From assembly GCF_000699445.3 (NCBI RefSeq), contig NC_067196.1:310001-374000 (forward strand): DNA of 64,000 nucleotides, written 5' to 3'. A program made the translations under genes and the position numbers. This stretch comes from Schistosoma haematobium (Eukaryota > Platyhelminthes > Trematoda > Strigeidida > Schistosomatidae). This document shows, in pieces, positions 34,960 through 46,540 of the stretch. The notes under the pieces are model-generated. The model saw only the letters and a program-made list of their open reading frames with translations. It was not told the origin of the DNA and did no database searches. Position 1 is the stretch's first letter. Each line of letters begins with the position of its first letter.

Positions 34960-37071
34960 TATGGATATTTAAATCGATCAAATAACTCTGACTACAATGT
35001 TTGTTTGTTGTAGATAAGAGACGAATAGATTTGGATCTTTAGTCTCAACGACTTCTTAATGTGAAAGAACAATATATAGGAATGACTATGTGATAAATGG
35101 AAGCGTAGATGAATATGATGTGCACAGGAATGGCTTTGTGACGAACATATAACACGATTCATTTTCTTTTAAGCAATGGATTATCATCATGTTTCTCAAC
35201 AGGCGAAGTGAAATTGTGCCTGAATGTATCTATGGTGATCAATTTTTGACTTTTCAGATCTAATCATTACCAGTTCATGTCAACTGATCTTCAAGTCGAA
35301 ATTATTGAATTCAAATGGTAAGTGGATTCATATATATATGAAATATCGTTTTTCAAAAATGTAAGAACTTCTAACTTTATCAGTTTCTAAGGAGATTTGA
35401 ATCTCACCAACAAGAAATGATCACAATCCGTGAAGATGTAAGTGTGCTGGTTTCATATGTGTTGACTTACGTGTACCATTATCTTCTCCTTCATGAGATC
35501 ATTTGACAGTGAATAATCACTCTGAATTATTGAAAATACGAAAAAAGATAATGAAATATCTGTAAAATGAAAATCCATCTCTTTTATTTAATGTACTTTG
35601 TAACCCGGAATACCTTTGCATACAAGTTATCTTTGTCATTCCGACATTAACATGAAATGGAGATGTTTCAAGGAATAATGTCGCTTCAATGGTATAATGA
35701 ACTTTTCAATCAACTGACTTCGGTAAAGTTATTTCACGTCCGCCCAAATTTGTCCAATGATTTTTGACTGAGTAAGAGTAATTTAATATCTATCTGACAA
35801 TAGCCAAAAATAATCATTTTCTGAGAGTCAGTTATTCATGGATTCGGACAGCAGACCGAAATGACTATATGTAAACTTGATGTTTTAGGTACTCAAGTTC
35901 AAGTAAAACACTTTTTACTGGCGGAGTGCTCATGGTCGTTCAACATTCAGCTCTTTCATGAAGTGCCTCGAATCGGAGATCATAATCATACGAATATGAT
36001 TCCAGAGATACAGTCGAATCAAGTATGAACCAAGTAAGTGCTAGTAAAGTATTGTGGGATAAAAATATGATATGATATTTTGTAGGCTTTACAAGTTCAA
36101 ACTGACTCCACTCAGAACATAGCTCATTGCTGCACATTTGTTCAGTTTGATTCACTCCGTTCAAAAAGAAGTGTCGGATCGATGAGATATTAATTATACG
36201 AAATGAATGTGAGAAAAGGAAACAACACAATCTACAACTGAATAATATAAGAACCCACTTTCATTTAAAACATCAAACTCAAGCATTCAGATGTCTTTTT
36301 AATTCATTTGAGATTCTTCCGTAGTGCATTCTGACCTTTAATTTTAATAAAGAAAACATGCAAATTGATTGATGATTTCACATTGAATGGATAAATGAAT
36401 TCGAATTAGACTGAAGATTTAAAGGAATCCTATTGACTTAATTGAATCAGCTATAAGGCATCACATCACAGACAATTTGAGGAAAAGGTTCGGCATGTTA
36501 CGAAGAGCAAGCGACTGATTCACTGAAGAAATCGAATCAACTTTGAATCATGAGATTAATTTGTGATCAAGAAAACTCAATAACAATTTTAGTTTGAAGA
36601 AAATTATGGACTTACCATCAGAAGAATCATCAAAGTAACTGACTTGACTTTCGTAATATTTCAACGGGAATTCTAGTCTAATGTACCGAAAAGATGTAAA
36701 CATATGGATAGCGCCTCCACCACAAAATGTATTTCCATCAGACCGAATCCTTTAAAACTGCCAATCACAACTTGAGACTAATTGTTTGTGAGTAATGATA
36801 ATGATGAGACTGTATATGTCTATTAGGATCTGACTGATTACTTACATGTTGATATGACTCATTCTTAATAATCACTTTTGTAATGTTTTTCCAATCCTTT
36901 TGTTTACAGATTTCTTCACAGTTACAGAACTCGGATAATGCGTTCAAGATCATAGAAATTTGTATGAACAGATCATATGGAGAATTGAATCTGAAATGGT
37001 TCAGGTGAATCGAAATTCAATTTTTACGATACACTCATTTACCTCACGTTTTCAGCCATCATTCACCTCAT
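34960..37071 (-). pseudogene. Third PLXDC-like copy, truncated pseudogene
   Basis: Exon-1 remnant at 37067-37071 (ATGAG|GTGAAT, with the first of the two Mets turned to GTG). Exon 2 at 36846-36990 is intact: 145 bases, like both genes. The exon 3 region is shortened and hits a stop after TISLKL. Exon 4 at 36616-36677 is 62 bases instead of 70, a frameshift. Exon 6 at about 35477-35521 has two in-frame TGA codons. Introns 5 and 6 are still recognisable, down to about 34960. Exons 7 to the end, including the PSI domain and membrane helix, are gone. The promoter block of genes 1 and 2 is also missing: similarity to gene 1 resumes at the equivalent of 13.3 kb. Confidence 0.75.
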
Positions 37072-37129
37072 CACCTCGCTAAAAGTAGTTTACCTCAATA
37101 AAAATTCTGCAAGGCAATTTCATCATCAT

Positions 37130-38079
37130 TTAATATGAAAATTGTAACTTCTCAACGCAGTCACATCCATTCTGTTTGATCACCATATTATACCACTGAT
37201 TGTTCATAGGAGTTCTGATTAAAAACATAATAAATTTAGTATCGATCTAGTAGAAGTGGAAATGACTGTGTCCAGTTATGTGGATTGATGTCGTCAAACA
37301 TTATAATAATAGATATACAATTCATTCTGTTTGAAGTGAGTTTTTGAAGATTGAGAACAACTTCTTGAACCAGACACACATTTGTTTTAATAACAGTGAT
37401 TAGTGTATCTAATTACTAATAAATTTGTTTACACGCAAAAGAAGGACTGATTTCCATTTTAGTATTTCAATGAACTATTTCCACATGTCATTTGAGCTTG
37501 CAAATAGATGTTCTCTTGGTACAGTACAGATGTATTGTTCTACTTTAGAAGGAATTTGACAGTAATCAAAATGTTGTATTCGCGAGCATCACAGTGTTGT
37601 AGAACAAGGAACTGTTGTGTAAATTCATGAATGAATCAAAATCAAAATTGATTTCAATGATACATTCTACATTCTATGCTGTTGATCAGTACCTAATTAT
37701 GAGAAGAAAACTAGTCTGCTCAGCATAAGTTAGATCTAGATTAGAACTTAATTGGTAGTCTCTCCTTGTACTTTCTTGTGTATTTTACATAGTGTTACAA
37801 GTGAATATGTTGTAAGTACTCAATTTGACTGTATAATTCGAAAGTTCTTGCATGTAACCTATTATTACTTACTGTGCTACATTTTCCATTTACGGTCTTG
37901 TGAAATAAAGACTTTTCTGTTTTGTGAAGAGTCCTGAAGGCAGTAAGAAAGATGACTGGTTAATATTTTGAGGTCATTAAAAATATGATTGTATATAGAC
38001 GTTCAATGTCTTCCTGAGACCTAGCAGTTGTTGCTTCACCGGATACTCACCATATCCTTTATTTATATATTTCTCCGTG
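37130..38079. other. Spacer with residual gene-family flank
   Basis: 37130-37210 resembles 13340-13420 upstream of gene 1 (TTTAATATGAAA and CACATCCA strings), which places the promoter deletion. The rest has no supported feature. Confidence 0.4.
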
Positions 38080-38455
38080 TATATCTCCTGGTAAGACGAG
38101 ATTTCAGTATATTATAATACATGTATGCAAGCAAAAGAATAGAAGCTTCACAATGCTTTTGATGTGTGTGCGAGTCTGACAGGTATTAGATAAGTTATTA
38201 TTTCCTCTGTCTTTATCATTACACGTTATTGATTGTTCCTGGTTGTTGAATTGTGTCGGCTTTTTGATGTGAAAATATATTTACGTTCCAGTCAGGTCAG
38301 TCACGTGTTATTGACCTGAATTGTGTTGACGTTCTGTAGAATAAACATTGGGAGAGAGTCTAGCCTAGATATTTGTTTAAGGTAAATGAAAGTCCTATAC
38401 GTGTAGGCGACGTGAAACCGAGCGTTATAACAAATATATTTTGTGACGAACAGGT
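38080..38455 (+). repeat. Possible LTR-like segment
   Basis: Has a TTTATATATTT TATA-like site near 38060, a GAATAAACATT polyA-like site near 38340, and a slightly G+C-richer end (GGCGACGTGAAACCGAGCG). This order suggests a solo LTR, but no second copy is present to define it. Confidence 0.2.
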
Positions 38456-39560
38456 TGTTTGAATTTACCTAGTCAATAACTTGTATTCGCACCCATATTT
38501 CTAATTAAGAATGCTGTACAGATTCCTAATTTTCTCCAAAAGACAACCCATTCTATTCCATGTAGTTCATCCACTCGAATTATATATTCTCTTCAACTTT
38601 TTCCATTTTTTGTAAAAGGAAATGTGGAATACCCGTTGCAGAGGATTTAATGTTTGAACAAACACATAGCAATGAATATGGCTGATATTCATCATGACAA
38701 TTACATATCATTATCTTTATCTCTCAATGTAGTTTGATGATGACAGCAGAGATGATTGTCAAATCCTAAATGTTAAACATTATCATTCGCGGATTCATTA
38801 CTGTCTACTCAATGCCATGCACTTTTAACAAAAAATCTTTGAAACAACTAATTGGTCACATGTGGTGTACCTCAGTGTATTTTATCAATCCAGAAAGACA
38901 CTATTCTTTGTCAAATGATTTCTTCCTTCTCTAGTACATTTTCAACGGAGACAAATGAATTGTTTTGGGTAATGTTCATTGTATTATCAACTGCTGAATT
39001 CTACCAAAGTCAACTGTATAATTTGAATTTTGACTGTACTTTTGCGCAATGTTTTCGCGAAATACATGAATTGACCAGGTGGACAAGCTGGACAAGATTA
39101 AACAATTTGTTTTCTAAGTTTATACGCAATACTCACTCACTGACTCATATACAGCTGTTACAACTTGTCGTAGCATAATTCGCTCAAACACATTCTCCAT
39201 ATAACTCTGACCTAGACAAACTATTCTAGTTGTTTTCAGTTGCTATTCATCCCTTTGATGTCTGATTCGAAATCACGACACAGTGTGTGTTATTTGGCAT
39301 TCCACTTTTCTGTTGCTCTTCAGCATTCCAAGTCAGCGCCTGCTTTAAGATGCAGATTGAGGAACTTTGTGATATATATCCGACTCTCAAAAGTCAGCTG
39401 ATTTGTTCTCTCTCACAGTATGCTGTCACTAATGATAACCTTTCAAAGGATATTGAGAATCTTTTGAAAGCAATAACTTGAAAATAATTGAACATTTTCA
39501 TGATGAATGTAATAGTAGATCACGTTGATAAAATTAAACGTAAACAAGTTTAAATGCAGG
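38456..39560. other. No supported gene; two motif-less ORFs
   Basis: Plus-strand ORFs at 38852-39178 (108 codons) and 39287-39481 (64 codons) lie in sequence. The second has a cysteine-containing amphipathic stretch (CFKMQIEELCDIYPTLKSQL, then IC two residues on) that could be part of a small secreted helical protein. I found no splice connection or family, so neither is called as a gene. Confidence 0.2.
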
Positions 39561-39609
39561 TGAGCCATTAAATGCGACATGTTAATTCCTCATCACATGT
39601 CATACTGCG

Positions 39610-39870
39610 ATTTTGCTACAAGAAGTGTACACATGAAATTGACGTTGCAAATTTTGGGTGACAGTTACGTTTGTACTGTGTGTTTAAGAAACGAATCCGG
39701 ATTTAATCACGTTTACTTGTATTCAACTCACCATTGATATTCCGAACAATTTATTTTAAATAATGACGACTAGAGAAAGTTTTGTTAGATCATTGTGATA
39801 GAATGCAAGAAGATTCTGTGATGAAATGTAGATAACCGGAAACAAACAGAAAGTAATAAGAGTTTGACAG
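39610..39870 (+). repeat. Duplicated block (39.6 kb copy)
   Basis: Matches 9690-9975 and 19040-19320. Its left part (CCTCATCACATGTCATACTG) also matches 44735-44760 beside copy E, so the D/E tandem unit extends this far. Confidence 0.5.
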
Positions 39871-40158
39871 AATTCTGTGAACGTAGATTAGAACAAATCA
39901 AACTATTGACAACATTAATTTGCTCAAATTCTGTTGATTTCTAAACAGAAGCAGAGCTGAAGTAGTAGTCTGTGATAAAATATATCAGCCTATAAAATTG
40001 TCAAATACAATTAAACTTATTGAAATGGAGCTAATGGGAAATGAAGTGGACTGGGCTAACATGGGCATTGATATTCATGCGTTATTTCAGCTCCATAATG
40101 AATATCACTAACTGTTTGTTGTTTCACTTGTTTGAATTCTGTCTTCTCCATTAATTAC

Positions 40159-40354
40159 TCAAGACCATAGTGTGATTGACAACAAAAGTGTATTTCGTCG
40201 GAAGCTCAAGATGATATGACTGTTCATCAGTAACATATTATCCTCGATGAACAGTATTTGTTTGACGTGAACACAACACGTGCCTCTTTCGCATTCGTGT
40301 AACCGTTCACACTGAGGACTGTACTTTGGCGATTCAATCACGATTAGGTGTTTG
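40159..40354 (-). CDS. Copy D, second conserved ORF
   Basis: Follows an acceptor TTACTGATTTTCAG. The translation contains KHLIVIESPKYSPQCERL, then HECERGTCCVHVKQILFIED, with four cysteines (C-x6-C-x4-CC). Copy E is nearly identical here. A possible donor follows the DN (AT|GTTACTG). Compared with copy E, D lacks 32 bases further downstream. Whether it is spliced to the upstream signal ORF (about 225 bases away) is untested. Confidence 0.35.
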
Positions 40355-40577
40355 AATATTACTGAAAATCAGTAAATCTATTTCAGTTCTTCTAATCTAC
40401 TTAGCGTTTCTGTAAAAGTAATATTTTTCTTAATTGAACATTAGTGTAAATAATAGTGTATATTAACTGATCGCGTGATATGCCGATCTCTTTGTGTTGA
40501 CCTCATTTGTTGTTTGTAGAAATGTCAATGATGAAAACTTTTGTTGTTTTTCTCCATATTTTATAATAATAATTAGG

Positions 40578-40718
40578 TTATCTGATGTTTTCTATTGTGT
40601 AGTTAGCGTGATATTTACTTTGAGTATAGAAAGGAATGTCGGTTTTTAATGATGCATTCATATGACTGACAATCATCGACAAGCACACAGCAGAAAAATG
40701 AATAAAATTCTTCATCAT
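40578..40718 (-). CDS. Small-gene copy D, 46-aa signal-peptide-like ORF
   Basis: The ORF begins MMKNFIHFSAVCLSMIVSHM and ends YTIENIR. It aligns with copy A after SHMN, with the shared pattern L-x-x-x-I-P-(F/Y)-Y and a matching stop position. A longer in-frame start exists at 40763, but it adds a non-hydrophobic leader not shared with copy A, so I chose the internal double Met. With D the best-kept of the D/E pair, it may still be expressed. Function unknown. Confidence 0.35.
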   Translation of the reverse strand: MMKNFIHFSAVCLSMIVSHMNASLKTDIPFYTQSKYHANYTIENIR

Positions 40719-40859
40719 TTTAGAGTAGATTTTGCACCAGGTATGAATAAACTCTGTAGCCATTTACTATCTAATTCCAAATAAGTGTATTGATCGTTAT
40801 CCTACAGAATTCTATTGTTTTATCATCCATGTTTGCGTGTCTGTGGAACTTCCATTATT

Positions 40860-41100
40860 ATTCAAGACACTTTTAGACTCGACTGGTTGATTCATGTCAT
40901 GTTTTTTTAATGCGAGTTTGTAAACAACCACCATCATCATGAAAAACTACACATCACATTGCGTGTATCTTTTTATTTCGACCAATGTGACGTAGAAACT
41001 CATCGTTACACGATATTCTGGACAGATATACTCGACTGCTTACCAGTCTTATTTTTGCGTTAGGTCAAGAGTTCAGATCATGCGACCGGAGATCGTAGAT
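40860..41100 (-). repeat. 5' flank of copy D
   Basis: Minus-strand match to the flanks of copies A (to about 1900) and C (to about 25720), including the CACATTG(C/T)GTGTATC-type string. This supports the inverted relation between the C and D units. Confidence 0.5.
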
Positions 41101-41239
41101 AGGCTCTGCAGAGAAGTTCTACAATATCACGAATCGACTGTTCAGTGCTTTCAGGTTCTCCATATTAGTCTAGCTTCAATCGGTTCATGTTCAAAACCAT
41201 TGAAATTACAATAATACCGAAAAAATTCTTTCTGATATG

Positions 41240-41910
41240 AATCAAAGGATGTTAAGAAAGATTTAAGCACTGCAAAGCTACATTAACGAAAGCTGTTAAC
41301 AAGCGCGTCTCTGGCGTTCGCGGAAAATTCGTTTGTTTTAAGAATAATGACTATCAAACCCGCTAACAGCTGCACATTACATCCGACATGTCACTTATGA
41401 GCAGTAAATTCTGCACCCGAAGAAACGTTAAAATGTACAGGTTAGATTTATTGTGAAGCTACAGTCAATGAATTAATGGAGAAGGGAGTAATAGTTTTGA
41501 AACGCCGTTCGTAACTCGTCTTGTTGGGTCTTGACTGGATAGAGAGTTTGCAGTTAACAGACCTTCCCACAAACTCGATCTGCACCAACGTCAGTAAACT
41601 GAATGTGGGAGAGGAACACTCAGTTGACTCGTTGTTTAAGCGACTCGTTGAGGAACTTGGAGGATGCAGTAAATGTTTAACCACTCTTGGTCTTCCATTA
41701 CAGTAGAAGTTTTGACCTAAATAATCTGTAGCCCATGCTGCTCTCGCATCAGTTGAAGAAGTGCTTGAACGACTTCATGAATTAGTTTTTATTGAATCGG
41801 TAAACGTCTACGAATAAGCTGCATGGATAGCAGTACTTGAGAAGACAAATCACGCTTCCTTTTATGTGCCGATTGATTAATTGAGCTATGGCAAGCCCTA
41901 AAAAGTCTTC
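41240..41910 (+). mobile_element. Ty3/gypsy-type retrotransposon fragment
   Basis: The translation at 41521 contains LLGLDWIESLQLTDLPTNS, then SKLNVGEEHSVDSLFKRLVE. The GLDW motif and following linker match the region between protease and reverse transcriptase of schistosome gypsy-like elements (Boudicca/Saci type, from memory). Continuation to about 41900 needs frame changes. No LTR adjoins and no complete catalytic domain remains, so it is a dead internal fragment. Confidence 0.6.
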
Positions 41911-42728
41911 ACTAGCCCTTAACAATATATGTATATATGTGCTTGAAACTAAAGTTAGTGTTCTGAGCCCACGCCAGTCATTAAAACACGTTCACATTCA
42001 GCTCTCCGAACATTCACTAGTTTACTGATCATCAAATCCGAATCGATTCCATGTTTGCCTCATCCAATCAAATCACGGTATTCCATTCGAGAAGTTATTT
42101 CATTCGATATTTCGTGACTAGAATGGTGGAATCTTATGAACACTAGAGACTAGATAAATACAGAGCTGACTGCTTCTCGGTGATCAGTTGGTATACTCAC
42201 TTCATAAACCCATACTTCAAGAATCCTACGGAAAACGAATTTAAAAACTTCTTTCTCAATGCTGTAAAATACTGGTAAATATCAGGTAGGATGGTATATT
42301 AAACTGTGAAATAAGTTATGCAATACAGAGTATTGATCGATAAAACGAATGAAGAATTATTTAAGAGCACTTGTCAGTCAGAAATGATTGCACGAGTGTG
42401 GAAAACAAAATAGGACACAATGTGAGTTAGATTATGAATAGGGTTCATTCGCCCAAACTTATGATTATCGAAATAAAAATAAGGATCATGTACAAATAAT
42501 TCACGAATGTGAACATGAATTCATACATAGCGTTTCCGCTGTCTGTCTATGAAGGTTTTCACCTAATACACTTTCAAATGATTACTTTTTACGGTACCTT
42601 AGTATTTGGAAGAATACACGATTCTATGAACTGTTTGTATTCAATTTTGTTGCATAATATTCACTGAAATGACGTATGTTGATTATGGCTGCTGACAGAC
42701 ATAAGTGGTAGGCAACACCAGTCGAGAG
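41911..42728. other. No supported feature
   Basis: A+T-rich non-coding sequence. Confidence 0.35.
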
Positions 42729-43154
42729 TTAAATGTTTACGGACTGGAGATGAACAGGATTGAAATGAAGAGAAAGGAGAAGAAAACTGAAAGCAAACAA
42801 GACAATAAATGAAATTAAGGAACGTTGAGGCATGTAAGAGTCGATTTGAAGATGTGAAAATGGTGTAATGGAATTACGATCTTTACATTTTATTAATTCA
42901 CTGTGTGAATTTGCATCAAACAATAAATTGGTCTTCCACAATCGACTTGTCTGCTCGTCGCGATATAACAGTGAAGAAATAGAAAGAGTTTTATCGCCGA
43001 GAAATGCTTTGTACATAATGGATGTTATCAATTTTCCATAATCATACTGTCGAAATGAATCATCCAAATTGTGGTCATATTTAAGGCAGAATGATTCGTT
43101 TGAAATAACAGTTTGTGAAAAGAGGATTGTTTGTATTAGGAAGATGCGGATAAA
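42729..43154 (-). CDS. Unrecognised 141-codon open frame with two hydrophobic stretches
   Basis: Open from just after a TAA (43155-43157) to the stop at 42729. The N-terminal part (IRIFLIQTILFSQT) looks like a signal peptide core but has no Met before it, and no AG acceptor is visible. A polar middle follows with two cysteines. A second hydrophobic segment (RSLISFIVLFAFSFLLLSL) near the C-terminus could be a membrane helix. A first in-frame Met occurs only after about 47 codons. Among frames not explained by repeats, this is among the longest in the window. No family is recognised; chance cannot be excluded. Confidence 0.25.
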   Translation of the reverse strand, partial: FIRIFLIQTILFSQTVISNESFCLKYDHNLDDSFRQYDYGKLITSIMYKAFLGDKTLSISSLLYRDEQTSRLWKTNLLFDANSHSELIKCKDRNSITPFSHLQIDSYMPQRSLISFIVLFAFSFLLLSLHFNPVHLQSVNI

Positions 43155-44129
43155 TTATTTGGTGTTAAGATGATCAATGTGAAGGTTTGACTTGACAGTG
43201 ATGTATCGTGTTAACAGCAATCTGCCTATATCCATCAGTTTCGAAATCATTTAGACGGCTGAATCAAGATGTCAGAGCTCTGTATCCACAGGAAATATGT
43301 TGAACTGTTTGTTTTACGGTGATCTACGTCTGGATACACTGATGAGTAGTCTTCATGTGTGATGTGAAGACATCATTAGATTATAAATCACGCAACACTA
43401 TTCTTTGCATTTTCATAGCTTAAAGTCATTCACACATCTTGCCATAAATAACATTGAATCACAAGAAATTGAGGGGAAATTTATCCAGCAATCACAACTA
43501 TTTAACACCTTTTACCTCGATCACATAATTTTACACTTTGCACGACTTCTCATTCGGGATAACATAACTGTCCCTTACGCCATCCAATCCATCTTCATTT
43601 GTCATTAATATTTTGACGAATTCATTCAATGTGTTACATCATTACATGTCACATCTTAACAGTCTTGAAAGAAGCATTATGCTGTAAATCTTTTGTAAAA
43701 ATTCTTTTTGACTGTTTAAGCCATCGTAAAAAGATCTCTGTCTCAGTCTGTGGACGATGCTCCATTTCGAATGTTATTAGGGAGAGTTACATGAGCCAGC
43801 TTCTAGCATAATTATGCGTAATATCACCTACGAATGATGTGATTGTCAGTTGACATTTGCATTTCGACTTATTGGAATTCAAGTATGAGAATGTTTAGTC
43901 ATTAATCTGAGAGTTGATTGAAGAGGCCTTACATTTTATTTATGACATTTTTCGCAGGGTGAATATTGTTCTCTCCTAATACGGTTTTCTTGATCCATCC
44001 ATCTGGATTGTTTAACAAAAGTAACAAAATAACCAGCAAATTAAAATACAATCCAAACACTTTAGAATATAGGATTGTGTATATGACTGAACAAATTGTC
44101 GAGGATTTGACCGATATCATGAGTTGGTG
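43155..44129. other. No supported feature
   Basis: A+T-rich sequence; short ORFs without motifs. Confidence 0.35.
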
Positions 44130-44225
44130 AATGTTGAGGCACCATTTAAAACCTGGGAACACTAGACGACCGTTTCGTTCTGGAATGAGACTACTCGGCA
44201 GTGTTTATCCACGATTTCGCACGCG
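44130..44225 (-). repeat. tRNA-like SINE fragment
   Basis: Only the 3' hammerhead-like part is left (GACCGTTTCGTTCTGGAATG on the plus strand). The core is changed to CCGAGUA. The tRNA-like part is absent. Confidence 0.5.
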
Positions 44226-44639
44226 CAGCTCAATTATAGGAGTTTTCGCAACATCCCAAATAGTTGTTATGTGCACAAATATTACACAAATAGATTCATG
44301 AGCAGTTTCAACTAAGACAGTAATTTTTCGCAAAATTGGAAAACAGATTTATTTAAGTTAAATTGGTTCAACGGAAAAACGAGATTTGTCCCAGTAGACT
44401 GCAATCCAGAATATCTTACCTGGCCATCTCATTAAAATCACAACTCACAAATAATGATGAAATACTTTTTGTGAATAATTTGAAAACTAAACATGGTCTC
44501 ATGTTATTACAATGTGGATGATTGATGCGTCTCAATGACTTTTGTGTTGTATATTAGGTATCCACTGGAAAAGCGAGTCACATAAATTACTAGATCCAAT
44601 GAAGCCTACAATAATCTGCTAGTTTTCTCAGTAGTGTTC

Positions 44640-45570
44640 CTATGTTCAAAACCCTTGAACTGGAATTCGTCTAACAACCACGTCCCGTATATCTCACCAC
44701 CAACGTTGAACAGAATAGGAATGTGTTGCACATTCATTCCTCATCACATGTCATACTGCCATTTTGCTACGACGATGTGCGCTGACAGAACAAATGAAGA
44801 TGAGCTTGATATAACACGATAATTGTTCCACGAGAATTTCTCCAAACCCATGTCAATTGATAGGGCTAATTAAAGATAATCAGATAGATATTGATGCGTG
44901 ATTTCAGCTCCATAATGAGTATCACTAATTGTTCCTTGTTTCACTTGTTTTCATTTTGTCTTCTCCATTTTGGTCAAGTGGACAGCCACTTTTTACATCC
45001 ATTAATTACTCAAGACCATAGTGTGATTGACAACAAAAAGTGTATTTCATCGGAGGTTCAAGATGATATGACTGTTCATCAGTAACATATTATCCTCGAT
45101 GAACAGTATTTGTTTGACGTGAACACAACACGTGGCACTCTCGCATTCGTGTAACCGTTCACACTGAGGACTGTACTTTGGCGATTCAATCACGATTAGG
45201 TGTTTGAATATTACTGAAAATCAGTAAATCTATTTCAGTTCTTCTAATCTACTTAGCGTTTCTGTAAAAGAAATACTTTTCTAAATTTAACACTAGTCAA
45301 AGTAATGGTGTATATTATCTGAATACGTGATATGCCGATCTCTGTGTGTTGACCTCATTTGTTGTTTGTAGAAATGTCAGTTATGGAAAATTTCGGTTGT
45401 CTATCATCATATTTCATCTTATTAATCAGGTTATCTGATGTTTTTTAATTGTGTATTGAGAGTGATATTTACTTTGAGTATAGAAAGGAATGTCGCTTTC
45501 TAATGATTCATTCATATGACTGACAATCATCAACAAACACACAGCAGAAAAATGAATAAAATTCTCATTT
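44640..45570 (-). pseudogene. Small-gene copy E, frameshifted
   Basis: Near-identical to copy D over most of its length, at an offset of about 4.8 kb. The start reads MRILFIFLLCVC and then two stops. A one-base loss relative to D moves the hydrophobic reading into a frame that does not reach SHMN. The second ORF, with QCER, HECESATCCVHVKQ and IEDN, is intact at about 45110-45240. E keeps 32 bases around 44970-45000 that D has lost between TCCATT direct repeats. It is either a recent pseudogene or a gene with a different first exon. Confidence 0.45.
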
Positions 45571-45839
45571 TGCAATTACAGATTAGTTTCTAATAAGAAA
45601 ATGATTAGATAGCAAGTAGTCTATCAACCTCTCAGGGAATATTTGGCACCAGCCATCAATAATCACAGAAAATGTTTACCATCTTATTTCATATGGTCGT
45701 AGTTATTGTAATCTCATCTGAGGAACTGTCATCACTAATTTAGATACATTCATATTCGACTGGTTGTTCCTTCTCACGGTTATCGGATGTCAGATTGTGT
45801 TCAATCGTCGTCATCAGTATTATTATTTTAAACAATAAA

Positions 45840-46367
45840 TCACGTTCTGTGTATCATTATCGCACCTACAAGATTACATTTTGGTGGAGTTTTGTTCTCT
45901 GAGCTGGATGGTTTGGTCGTGGAGCTTTCATCGTTCTTCTGAACGACATCATCAGCACAAACTTCAAATAGAAGTGAAGTGTTCGAATTTCTCCATATGT
46001 GTTTCACAGCTTGTTCTGTGCACCTCGATGTTGATTGGTTCTTGTTGACCTTAAATTTATCATCGTTTACTTCTTTGTTTTGGTTGTGTCTCCCATTGGT
46101 TTGATTTTCGTTCCTATATTTATGCATGATTTTTCTGATTGCTTGATAAATTGGATTGATTTCAATATGTTTGTTGATTCCTGATTGACCTGAGTGCCAG
46201 GCTTCTAAAAATTCTCTGGTATTTTTGGAGTTTCCTCTGTCTAAGATTTCTACATTTTCCCAATCGAATGAGTGTCCGTAGTTATCCACGTGTATTGATA
46301 TAAGTGAAGAGATATCATGGCGTTTGACTGCTAATCGGTGTTCATGTAAGCGTAGATGGAGGGGCAA
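45840..46367 (-). mobile_element. Penelope-like element C-terminal fragment (GIY-YIG)
   Basis: A 175-codon frame containing LHEHRLAVKRHD, then ISIHVDNYGHSFDWENVEIL and TREFLEAWHS, then INPIY. This is the downstream half of a GIY-YIG endonuclease domain as found at the end of Penelope-like retroelements, with the glutamate of the EAW motif kept. The Y-I-G half and the reverse transcriptase are missing upstream. A long charged, Asn-rich tail follows. It is a truncated element and not a host gene, despite its length. Confidence 0.7.
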
Positions 46368-46389
46368 AGCGGTGAGTCACAACAGACGC

Positions 46390-46540
46390 TTTGAACTTTA
46401 CTGATTACTGCTTCTTACTAGATCTCTAGGAAATACCACTTGAAGTTAGCCAAAAGTGAGCATATATTGATTCATATCAGACGGGATTTTGTGGATATTT
46501 TAGTAATTTCAATGGTACAACTCGTGGATGAGCACTGCTG
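46390..46540 (-). repeat. tRNA-like SINE flank fragment
   Basis: Matches the outer part of the long SINE unit at 14200-14345 and 17950-18075 (ACTGCTTCTTACTAG and CATATATTGATT strings). Confidence 0.5.
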
